The translations under genes were made by a program, and so were the position numbers. A stretch of 64,000 bases of DNA from Neospora caninum Liverpool (lineage: Eukaryota; Apicomplexa; Conoidasida; Eucoccidiorida; Sarcocystidae), in NCBI RefSeq assembly GCF_000208865.1, contig NC_018390.1:5412270-5476269 (forward strand), written 5' to 3'. Of the stretch, positions 1-10,060 are shown piece after piece; within the stretch, counting starts at the first letter, position 1; each line of letters starts with the position of its first letter. The notes beneath the pieces are model-generated. The model was not told the DNA's origin. It saw nothing but the letters and a program-made list of their open reading frames with translations, and searched no databases.

Positions 1-71
1 TCATCGGAGGCGAGAAAATCTTCGTCCGACTCGGGACGGTCTTCCAACACCGTCGGATTCGGATTTTCCAT
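1..71 (-). CDS. N-terminal fragment of an acidic protein, cut by the window edge
   Basis: Reading the minus strand from 71, an ATG opens a frame that stays open to the edge of the window, giving 23 codons that begin MENPNPTVLEDR and continue with an Asp/Glu/Ser-rich stretch (PESDEDF). The start is supported by its context (A at -3 and G at +4, ACC-ATG-G), which is favourable in coccidians. The fragment has no recognisable domain, so no function is proposed. It lies downstream of the RNPS1-like gene on the same strand, about 2 kb away, and is its own transcription unit. A chance ORF cannot be excluded with so little sequence. Confidence 0.45.
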   Translation of the reverse strand, partial: MENPNPTVLEDRPESDEDFLASD

Positions 72-2092
72 GGTTGCCGCGTTGATTCGTCGGCATGCCC
101 GAGTACAAACGACGCTATAGACAGCCGGTGCGACACGCGGGAAAATGTTCGAGACGAAACGGAGCGCTTCGGGGGCAATTTCAATCGTTCAAAATGGGGG
201 AAAACGGCCGCCGAAGAAGGCGGGACTCATCGCAGACGCGCGCAGAGCGGAGGAAGGCCGGGCTGGACTCAGGGAAAAGACACGATGTTTGGGAGACGAA
301 GGAAACACGACACGAAGAAGAACGGAGGAATGATGACCAGAGTGAATTACCGACACACACAGAGACAACAGAGAGAAAGGACAAGAAGTCAAGCGACGGG
401 CAACCGGAGAGGAAGCCGAAGTGACACGGAAAAGTCTTATCTAGAAAAGGTCCGGAGACGCCCTTCACGCTTCAACCGCCAATATCGATGGAGCTGAAAA
501 AGCATCTTTGCCTTGAAGTTCTGAGTCTGAGCCACGGACATTTTTCGGGAAACGTTTGATACAACGACCCGAGACGAGACGTCGCGGGCAACATGCATGC
601 GCGCGTGCATTTCCAGCTGATGCTGCCGTGGCCGACACAAACTGGAGGAATTCCACTTAACCTGTCAGACGTTCACTCCAACACACATAAATACAAATTC
701 TGTGTGATGGAACTAGGCTTTTCGAGATGCATGCGTACACCAGCAAAAAAATTTATCCTCGAATTAAAAGCAAAAATTTGCTGAAAAGATTAGTATTTTT
801 ATACAATTTGAATCGGTAATCTGACACCACTCGCCAGTGAGCCGTCCGGAGCCCAACCAGAGGGGCTGTCTTCGCGAAACAGACTCTCCTCTAGGGTGTA
901 AGAAAATACTTTGGCAGGCTCTGTCTCTCCCCAGCAGATTGTTTATGCCAGGCACCGTTTTTTTGATGGAGGGTACACGCAAAGTTGATTCGTTACCCTT
1001 TCAAGAATTCGGAAATCAGATACAGTTCCCTTGCCACCCTCATACAGACTAGGAGGCGTCAGCAAAGCCAGCGCTTCGGTTCCCCGTACACAAATTCAAC
1101 CGCCACCAGTCACCGTGAAACGTTCATGGGGATTTGCGAGGTATCGCTAAGGGGTTGCTAACACCTCTAATCTTTGGTAGGTTGGCTGGGGCAAACTGCG
1201 ACCTGTTCTCGAGTCTCATGTTCTCCGTCGTGTATTTTCGGTAATACTTTGAATACTGTTACCACGCGTGACGAGAGAAAGCTGCTCAAATCCTTCAACT
1301 CTGCGCAGACATCTCCGTAAGCATCGTTCCGCCCGAAGTGTGGTCGAGGAGTCTGCTGCTCGGCGAGTAGCTTCTCTGTGTATTTTTAAAGCGTAGGTGC
1401 ACATTGTGTGTGGCTTGCCGATCCGTCACCGGTGCGAGGACACTTTCATTTAGCCTCTCGAGAGGCGCATCGGCCGCCGTGAAACGGGTTCACGTCCAAA
1501 CGCGCGCACCGTCTACCATTGTTTGCACGCGTCTGATCATGTGTGTACTCCTGTGGATATTCAAGCGTAGGTGCACATTGGTGGTGTCGCTTGCGAATCT
1601 GTTGCTTGCAGCCGAGATAGTTTTCTCTTTCGCATAACGCGTTTCTGCGTGTAACGCCCATGTGTATTCCAGGTGATTCCCATGTGTATTCCAAGTTTTT
1701 TTGGTGAGTTGAGGGTCCGGGCCAGTGTCGAACAAGAAAACGTGGAAGGACCGGAGAAAGAGAAGACATCCGTGCACAGCAACACACGGGAGTTGCCGAA
1801 TCAGCACCTGCCGGAAAGATGCCATCCTGCATACGCATCCAGGTCCAGCCACCGTGATATACAAATGAATGTACAGAGTTGCGAGTTTCGGCAGTCAAAC
1901 GGGTGGCTCGGGGTACACATGTCGGCACACATGTATGTTCAGAGAGTGAGAGGTTTCTGCGTAGAATGTTCTTCGCATGCAGACACGTGTCGAGGTTCGA
2001 GGAAATCGCCTGGACCGCCATCCGGAGAAATCGCTTCGCTCTTCCGCCTTCCTCACGGAACAGTCGGCGACAGCGACACACAGACAAAACGC
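72..2092. other. Intergenic region between left-edge gene and RNPS1-like gene
   Basis: No ORF here has a recognisable domain or credible splice pattern. The segment should hold the 3' UTR and terminator of the RNPS1-like gene (higher coordinates) and the 5' UTR/promoter of the left-edge gene. A near-palindrome built from ATGCATGC and GCGTGCAT lies at 593-610. Such alternating TGCA motifs are common in coccidian promoter DNA. Confidence 0.5.
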
Positions 2093-2334
2093 CTATCGGC
2101 TGCGGCTTCGGCTGACTCCGCGCCTTCGACTGCCGCTGCGGCTGTCGTCGCGGTCTCTCCTGTGAGAACAAACGAGCAAAGCTCCCAGTAGAGGAATGTG
2201 CTCCCCTCGGGCAACTTTCGCCCCCCTCTTCAATTCACACGGATCCGTGTCTCCTTACCGCGAAGGCAGTACAAATAAGACGGGGGGGTAGGGACACACA
2301 CACACACACACCTAGTTGCATATCAATATATATG

Positions 2335-2371
<37 letters not shown>

Positions 2372-2838
2372 GTATATATATATGTATATATATATATATA
2401 TATGCCTATCCCTCTTCATCGATGCGTCCATCGATAAACAATAATAAACCTACAAATGTGCCTCGACATAGGGTAGGCATCTACCTGAATATATATATAT
2501 ATATATATAGATAGATATTTTTAGGCATTAGTTAGAAGGAGCATTAACGGAAACGTGTGCTAAGGGTGAATGACGGCGATTCCTTCAAAACGCACAAACG
2601 CCTTTTTCGCGTGAAGCGTCCCAAGGAAGTCCAGCTTTCTGAGAGGAAGGCACTGTACCTGGGCGCACGAGCGTCTCTTTCCGGAGACCGACCACGCGAC
2701 GGAGGGGATATCGACCCTGAGAAACAGCACTCGAATTGAAACTCTGTTTTTCCTCTTCCTCGATATGCACGTATACAAAAAATCAAGCCCTATATGCATG
2801 TACATGTCTACATCACTCTGTGAGCACAGGCACTCATC

Positions 2839-2879
<41 letters not shown>

Positions 2880-3466
2880 GTGCAAACAGACCGACATACC
2901 AGGGTGGCGCTGTCTGTATCTGTATGCATGGGTACCGCTGGGAATGTCTCGGCTAATGCGTCGAGCACGAACGTGGGCATCCAAAAGTCTTACGATTTTT
3001 CCTTCGCGGCGAGAGAGAGTACTCCGGACTCCTCCGCCGATACGACGAACGAGGGAGGCTCCGCTCCCGTCTCGAACTTCCGTTCCGAGGCGGAGATCCG
3101 CGACCGTGTCGCGCCCCCGAAGATGCGGGCGCCCCAGCCGCTGCCGCTCGTGCCTTCTCGGCTGAGACGGAGAAAACAAAAAAGGTCTGGAAAAGAAAAA
3201 ATATTTTTGTTTTTAAAAACACAAGGCGGACCAGCATTCCGAAGTCAAACGTTTCAGAATAGAGAGCGCAACGGCTTCAACCACCGCAACACAAAAACTG
3301 CACGGCGAAAATCTTCCCGCTGAGAGGTCGAGCTACAGCGACGATTTACAGGCAACAGGCAGCGGGGAACGGTCCCCAACACTGTCAACAGTCATTTGTT
3401 CTTCCTCAAAAGGCACATGCACACACATGCTTACAAGCGTACATGCCTGTGTGAAAATGTACATAC

Positions 3467-3512
<46 letters not shown>

Positions 3513-4938
3513 AACTATATGGACATGTGTGGGTACGTAGGTCTAGGCGAGTAGGTACTGACATGTTCCAGCCTTTGCGGTTCCACAGGCGAAATGGGTC
3601 CGTTCGCAAGTTTCAATTCAAAGGCCACACCGAGAACTATGACTCGTGACTCTCCCTCGCCAGCTTTACCTTGTCGCTGCTCCTTGACTTTCGAGCTGAA
3701 CTCGACCTTCATAGCACGACCGTCCAGCATCCCCTGTCCACAAACACACAAAACGGAAAAGCATGACGCAAACAGACCCCTCGAATATATATATATATAT
3801 ATATACATATATCATATATATATGCATGTTTATATCTAAGTAAATGTACATATTTACGGCTGATACGGTATATGTACAAACGCAGCGTATCTGCTATTCC
3901 TACACATACGGGGCGACGGAGAAGGAAATGCAAATGCATGAGCAACAATTTACCTAACATAAATGGCATGTACAGGGCGGACACAGGCCGTACATATCAG
4001 TTGTGTTTGGGAAATCTGTTTGTAGCACGAGAGGGTTTCACTGCGCACGGGACACCTTCCAGTGGAAGGAAGAAGATTGCTCGCCTCCGCCGTGTTCTCT
4101 ACCTCTCTCCGAGATATTCGTAACCCTCCGCTTTACGTTTTCTCGCCCGTCGCGAACCGGGCCCCAACGATCCTCTCTCCTTCATTTTCGTCACTCTACT
4201 CCGGATCTCCACAAATCCCGAACGAGCTTGAGTTCCCTCTCTGTGTCTCCTCGTTTCTCTCTGCCTGCTGCGTTCGCTCCCTTACTCGCTGGCAGTTGCG
4301 CACCCACAGACTTGCGTTCTCTTCCCTCTCTCCTTGTCTTTCTCGTCCTCTGTTTCTCTCTTTCTGTTCCTCTTGCTTCTCTTTCGCTCCTCCATTTTCC
4401 TCTTGTTCTTCTCTCAATCTGTCTTGTTCTCTTTCTCTCACACTGTCTCCCTCTTGCCCTCTTTGTCTCTCTCTTTTTCTCTCTTTCTCTCTATATATCT
4501 CGTTCCCCTCCTCTCTCTCTCTTTTTTTCTCTCTCTTTCTCTCTATATATCTCGTTCCCCTCCTCTCCTTGTCTTTCTCTTCCTCTCGATCTATCTTGTT
4601 CTCTTTCGCTCACTTCCTATCTCATTCCCTTGTTCTCTTGTTCTCTTTCTCGTTCGCTCTCTCTCCTTCTCTCTCTTTCTCTCCCTCTCTCCCTCCTCGC
4701 TTTCTTGCTCTCTCTATCTCTTGCTTACTTGGTTGAGGTGCTCGCGCGCCAGCTCGGCCTCTTGGACGGAGTCGAACTCGACGTACGCGTAGCCCTTTGG
4801 GATTCCTGCGACTTTGTCGACGGCCAGAGTGCAGGAGGTGATCACTCCGTATAAGCCGAAGATTTCCCGCAGGTGTTCCTCCCTGACATTGCGTGTCAGT
4901 GAAGAAACGTTCAGCGTGCACTCCAGAACGCGCTTCAT
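2093..4938 (-). CDS. RNPS1: RNPS1-like splicing factor (RRM followed by RS domain), five exons
   Basis: Five exons (4729-4938, 3670-3733, 2994-3161, 2659-2716, 2093-2159) join in frame into 188 residues. Junction phases agree (0/1/1/2), every intron has a GT donor and AG acceptor, and the start ATG has A at -3. Residues 5-85 form an RRM. The RNP1 motif is KGYAYVEF at 48-55, RNP2 is around 9-14, and the segment TRNVREEHLREIFGLYG is characteristic of RNPS1. The RRM is split by intron 1 at HLNQ/GMLDGR. The tail from about residue 113 is rich in Arg-Ser, SPPR and RSRSR repeats and ends at the stop. RNPS1 is a nuclear activator of splicing that joins the exon-junction complex and the ASAP/PSAP complexes. 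The Ser-rich N-terminal region of animal RNPS1 is missing, leaving a minimal RRM+RS form. Another SR-type RRM protein is the only realistic alternative. Confidence 0.9.
2294..2402. repeat. (AC)n followed by (TA)n microsatellite
   Basis: An AC run (about 2294-2312) is followed by a long TA run interrupted by single G or C bases (about 2326-2402). It lies in the last intron of the RNPS1-like gene. Confidence 0.9.
2842..2876. repeat. (TA)n microsatellite
   Basis: An uninterrupted AT dinucleotide run in the intron between exons 3 and 4 of the RNPS1-like gene. A shorter AT run lies at about 2489-2508. Confidence 0.9.
3469..3508. repeat. (TA)n microsatellite
   Basis: About 40 bases of alternating AT in the intron between exons 2 and 3 of the RNPS1-like gene. 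A further short AT run lies at about 3785-3804 in intron 1. Confidence 0.9.
4320..4728. repeat. Strand-biased CT-rich tract inside RNPS1 intron 1
   Basis: The plus strand is almost entirely C and T for about 400 bases, so the intron in the pre-mRNA is purine (GA) rich directly after the exon 1 donor. The tract contains an internal duplication: the block CTATATATCTCGTTCCCCTC begins at 4491 and again at 4543, a 52-base period. Confidence 0.85.
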
Positions 4939-5162
4939 CGTGGCGAGGAAACCAAAGAGAAAACAACCGAAAACAAAGAGACAGTGGAGGCAGAGCACGA
5001 AGAGAAGGGGAGCAACGGCATCAGACGGCACGAAGGAATACAATACGAAACGACCTACGCATTTATGTGAGTATGCAGACAAATACGCACCATCTACATG
5101 GGGGAGTCGCCAGACCTGCAGCGAGCTGTGTGTTGATTTCCTTGGAATGGAAAAGCCTAGCC

Positions 5163-5231
5163 GACAAGCTGCTCAGAGATCACATGCATGCAAGGCACAG
5201 ACAAGCTGCTCAGAGATCACATGCATGCAAG
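5163..5231. repeat. Tandem duplication (32-base unit, 37-base period) carrying ATGCATGCA
   Basis: A 32-base block beginning GACAAGCTGCTCAGAGATCA occurs at 5163 and again at 5200, separated by GCACA. Each copy contains the self-complementary core ATGCATGCA. The pair sits about 225-290 bases upstream of the RNPS1-like ATG, in the expected promoter or 5' UTR. Confidence 0.9.
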
Positions 5232-5235
5232 AAAC

Positions 5236-5243
5236 CACACACA

Positions 5244-5274
<31 letters not shown>
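5236..5274. repeat. (CA)n microsatellite
   Basis: A CA dinucleotide run with one AAA interruption, immediately after the 37-base-period duplication and upstream of the RNPS1-like gene. Confidence 0.9.
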
Positions 5275-7604
5275 TATCGTAGAAGGAGATAGGGGGATGG
5301 CGCTCTTTTGGCATGCGCATGCAGTTTTGAATGGGTTCGATGCGTGATGGCAGACCGGCGGCTCATGTCAGCAGCGACGGAACGGACTGCAGAAAAGGAT
5401 GCACTCAGCGTAGAAAACTGCCCGGAAGAGGAGGCTGTTTATGCCGAAAGGAGAAGGGGAAGACCAGTTTGCCTGTATTCTCTCCAGAATGTGCGAGACA
5501 TCTCTCCTAGACAACCGGGGAGAAAGAAACAAGAGAAGGGAGGGGAGCAGAGAAGGACGTGGAGGCAGAAGAAAAGTCACGGGGACTTCGAAGAAGGGGA
5601 GAAAGGTGAGACACCGGGAGGCGCCTCGTTTCCCGTCCTAAGGAAGACGAGCAAGTCGGTTCCTAGGAAGAAGGAAGCGCTGACCTCATTTTTCTAAAGA
5701 GGAAAACTCGGTCGCCGAGGAAGGACGTTCGCATGAACAACGCAACTCTGGAGCTGTTCGTACACTAGACAGCCCCCGATACTCCCACGAAGCACGAGGA
5801 AAAGGGGACTCTGTGCAGTAAAAGAAGCCCCGCATTGGGCGTCACGAGACACAGAGAAATACAGGTTCTCTCTTCGAGAAGGGAAACAAAGTCGACCTCA
5901 AGAAAAGAAGCAAAGTCGTAGAACCCTCGCGCTGCCACACAGAGGCGAGACTCAGGCCGTTGAAACGGAGAAAGCCAGTCCACAACCAGCAAGCAGAGGG
6001 CAAAGAAAGCGCGTAGAAAAGCGCAAGCAAAACGGAGGGAAATGCGAAAGAAAGTGAACTTTGGCGCCACCTCTCTCCAGAAAAAACCCATGCGAGAAGC
6101 CGATGACACCGGCAGAACTGCGCCTTTTTTTTCGTAGGGCGGGTGCATGCACGAGAGGCGGCTCGATTCCCCGACGACTCACCGTTCTGATTTTTCCCGC
6201 GTGTTGTACAGCTCGTAGACGGGTGTTCCTTCTCACGGCCTACTGCTTCTCTGTTGTTTCACAGGTGCCCAAGAGTGGAGGGAAAGCGTGTCGTTTCCTA
6301 GAGCCAGCGGGTCCACTCTGAGAATGTTTTCTTCGAAGAATCAGCACTCGCTACGTCAACACATGTACACCGGTGGTTCAGCGCATTGAAAGAACGTGGA
6401 TTTTCCCTTTTTCTGCAAAGTGTGTGTACAAAAAGTATACCAGGAGGATGTGTCTTTCGCAGAACATCGATGTGTCACCGTCCATGCGATGGCGTATATA
6501 TGTCTCACTCTGTACGACCGCTGAGCACAGCTGCATCTACGTTACCGAGCTGCATACAAGCTTATCCACAAATAGACAGATAGGTGCGTCCATTTATATA
6601 TCTACATACTTCCTGTATGCCTACGGTAGAGAGGTAGAAATGGATATATAAATAGCAGGTACCGATCTGGGGCAGTGCACACATTGCTCTCCCATCCTCG
6701 CATTCGTCGTTCTGGCCTTCCTGCTTGGCGTGCTGCGTAAATCCAGAATTTGCTGATCAAACATGCTCGGAGCACATCTCTGCGGGGTAAGGCCCCTCTA
6801 AAAACCGAAGTCGCTTTTCTCCCGTGCCTTGAGTGAAGAAGAACACACGCCGTTGATGTCTCGGGGAACGCGGTACGCCCCCAAGTTCCGCCCGGCAGAT
6901 GATTTCTGAGATAGCGCGCCGGCAGAGACCGATATGTCTCATTCCAGGTCGCGATGTGGCGCATGTGATACTGCCTGAATATGCACCCTTGTTTTGGATA
7001 CTACGCATTGCGAGTTAGACACCTCAGTTTTGTGGAACGCCTCGGTTTTTCATTTGTCAGCTGGGCAGGCTGTTCCCGCAGCACACATTTCCTCTGTTTG
7101 GAGCTTCCACGCGGAACAGATCCTTTCATCTCTCCATTTGCTCGCGTTTTTCGAGAAACTAGGCAGACGAAGCACCGCGAATGTTGCTCTGCAGGTGGCA
7201 CGATGCACACGAGTCTCTGAAGTCGACCGGAGACCGGCAACGTGCTCCGCTGCTCACCACCCGCGTCTTCTACACGAAGAAGATAGCTACAGCGTGCGAG
7301 TATTGAAGCCTCTCCGTGCAAAGTGCGTTCGTCCTTCTCTCTACACGTGTCATGTCTATTCAAAAGATGCGTCCATGACAGCTCGGGACTTCTTCATAGC
7401 ATTCAAGATGCTGTAGCTCGGTAGCGCATGCAAAAAAAGAGCCGAAGTCCCTAAAGGGCAAACATCAATGCGTCCTTCGAGTGGACAGTTTCTTCGACGG
7501 CTGGTTGCCGAGATAACCGTGGCTATTTTTGAGTTCTTCGAGCCGCCTGGGTCTCCTGTCTCTTCGTCACTTGTGTGGATATCGTCAATCGCGCATCTGA
7601 CAAA

Positions 7605-10060
7605 TCACTCGCCCTCGATGTCCTCGTCGTCCGTCCCTCGCCACCAAAAATTGTTGTAGCGGAACATATTGCAGGGGGTTTCCATCTTGGCCCGAAAGGC
7701 CGCCCTTACGCGTGAATCGACGAATCGACAAGCAGACAGCGCGAGCATCAGACAGGCGCGCGTGTCGCTGCTTTCCTCACTCCCCCCCCTCCCTATCGCC
7801 CACCAACCTCCACACGGGCTGGCGTGGCCAGCCCCTGCCACGGCGAGGCCGCTGCGACTCACGCGGCTCGCACGCGCCCCGTGGGCGGCGCTGCTGCCGA
7901 CGCTCCTCTCGAAAAAGCTGCTGACGAGGTCGCCTGAAGAACGAAAAACAGTTGAAATCTCAGTTCCACAAGCAAGTCGAAAGAACGCCGAACTGGAGCA
8001 CCGCCAGCGCAAGGATGCTCCGGAGCGGCCTGGGGCATCGAGCGCTGCCAGGGCCCCACTGTGTTCTCCCGGCGAAGGACGTGTGATGTAACAAGATAAC
8101 GTGGGAAAGAAAGAATTCCTCTCCATCTGTGTGTAGTATCCCCTGCCATGTCACTTCCTCTCAAAGTCTGTGTACCACGCATGTGTCGAACCGCGCAAGA
8201 GACTCTTGCACACCAGACTCGCTGGGCCTTACTGGAAGAAACTTTGAGGTGAAGCTTCCACAGCACCCGCCTTGAGAGGGCTCCGGAGTGTCTGCCGTCT
8301 CTGTACTTGTCTTCTTTTCACGTGTATCCACTCTACCTCTCCTCGCCACCCTCTACCCCTGTCTACCGGTTTTCGTTCGGTGTGCTCACGTCAGTGTCTC
8401 CAGCTAGGGACCTCTTTTGATCTAAACTGCTTTTCGCTCTCTGGAGCTTATCCTAAGGTAGACAAAAGGCAAGCCCTGGCTGCCATTCGTCCACCTTCTC
8501 GCGCGAACTGCCCGACGCCCGCGAAGAAACCTAGTCGGGTCGTGATAGCTAATGGACCATATCAGCTGCAAGCCGCGCATGTGTCCCACTTCCCGTACTC
8601 CTCACTATCACACTACACACCCAACACCCGGACCGCGGCATTTTGCCTCTCCCAGCAGCCGCGGAACCCCTTCACCCTGCACGTGTTCGGTGTCCTTGTT
8701 CACCACAGGAAACAAGGAAACGGCACCTCCACCGCCTCCTGCGTTACACCCTTGACCCCGGGCTTCCCTTTTGCACCTGCGTTTCTGCGAGTGCGTACCG
8801 GTTTGAGGTTCGAGAACGAGACAGATGGCGCCTTCCTTCCGTCCATCTTCTTCCTCACTACAGGGGTCGACTCGCCACTCGCCGTCCTCATCTCCGGCGC
8901 CGCTACTCTGCTGACCTTCACAGCGAGAACCTGCCTGCGAAGCCGGTGAGAGAGCCGAGCCAGTGACGGCGGGACGTTCCTCGCTGCGCTCCAAGGCGCG
9001 AGCCCCGCGCGAGAGCCTCACGAGACTCGCCGCCCAGGCGCGGAAGCGCAGCGCAACACCCGCGTCGATGAGAGCGGCCAAGGCGGCGTTGATACACGCG
9101 CTCTCGGCCCCGCCATCGTCTTGCAGAATCATGAGCGTCAGTTGAATCAGACAGCGGGGATACTCGCCCGGAGCAACCATGTGCTGAAGCAGCGTTTGCA
9201 GCTGGACTTCGATCCACCGTTCGAAGGCCTCGCCACTGTCCCCGCCAGTTCTTCCCTTCCGTCCGCCTCCGGCGCCCGCAACGGCTGAGCAGCTCCCCAT
9301 CGCGGCCGCCGCCCGCGCAGCCGAGAGCGTCGGGGGAACCGCCAAAGGCTTCAGAATGACGTGGAAAACGCACCCCGAGCTGGAAAACTTCCCCGGAGGC
9401 GCTTCGACAGGACCGACGACGAGCGCGATCACGCTCGTCAAACCCTGGCAGAAAGGAAGAGAAAACGCAGGCACACGTGCATAGATAAATGCAGATGTTA
9501 CGTATGCATGCAGATACATATATATATATATATGTTTTTGTATGCTTGTGCTGGGTAAGGAGACAGGACACACTGCAGGGGAAAGAACAGAATGCACCCT
9601 TTCTGCCCTGAAGGAACGGGACGCGTACAGGCAGATGCGGCACAACAAGGCCTTCTTTGTTGGCAGAGAAGCTTTCCACGTGCATCTTTCCGATTCCTCC
9701 TGCGAGGAACTCACTATGAGCGAGCCGTCGCGTTCCTTCTCGAATCGCGTACAAACATCTGCTCGATCTCGGCTGTGTGTGCATGCACGCGTCGCCGCAG
9801 GGAAACAGAATCACGGTTAGCAGGCTCGTAACAACGGAAAGGCCACACGTGTGCAAGAAAGATCCCGAACTGGTTCGTACCTGAGAGACCCGGGCGCTGC
9901 CGTCGGCGGTTTTCGCGAAGCCGAGTTGCACAGAGAGAGGTCTTAGCTCCTGTGCGTGTTCGCGGCCATCCGGCCTCACGAACGCCTCCGTTGTGTGGGG
10001 ACAACTCGCCGGCTGTGCCCCATCGCCGCTTCCTGAAACAGAGTTTGCCTCGAATTTCAT
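7605..10060 (-). CDS. RRP46: Exosome core subunit RRP46/EXOSC5-like (RNase PH fold)
   Basis: The exons are 9881-10060, 8799-9444, 7863-7933 and, tentatively, 7605-7685, giving about 325 residues. Exon 1 carries the family signature RPDGRE...LRPLSVQLG...ADGSA. Exon 2 continues GLTSVIALVVGPVEAP and later YPRCLIQLTLMILQDDGGAES followed by CINAALAALIDAGVALR, the classic RRP46 helix and strand, then VDPCSEEED. Exon 3 has a strong acceptor (TTCTTCAG) and a GTGAGT donor and supplies the closing helix GDLVSSFFERSV. RRP46 is a non-catalytic member of the six-subunit RNase PH ring of the nuclear/cytoplasmic exosome, which threads RNA to RRP44/RRP6. There are low-complexity insertions after the Ala-rich helix and before DPCSEEE. 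The final junction (acceptor CCAAG/ATG) is weak. The intron it removes is a multiple of three with no stop, so it may be retained. The C terminus is acidic (TDDEDIEGE). Confidence 0.87.

Larger units (their letters stand above)
4939..7604. other. Intergenic region between RNPS1-like gene and RRP46
   Basis: I see no supportable gene. The part next to 4938 should be the promoter/5' UTR of the RNPS1-like gene and the part next to 7605 the 3' UTR of RRP46. It contains a 37-base-period duplication (5163-5231), a CA microsatellite (5236-5274) and purine-rich low-complexity DNA (about 5400-6050). Confidence 0.5.

Noticed and set aside
4003..4854. 283-codon Ser/Leu/Phe-rich plus-strand frame that looks like a membrane protein
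   Set aside because: It is a translation of the CT-rich tract in RNPS1 intron 1, so the hydrophobicity is an artefact of TCT/CTC/TTC codons.
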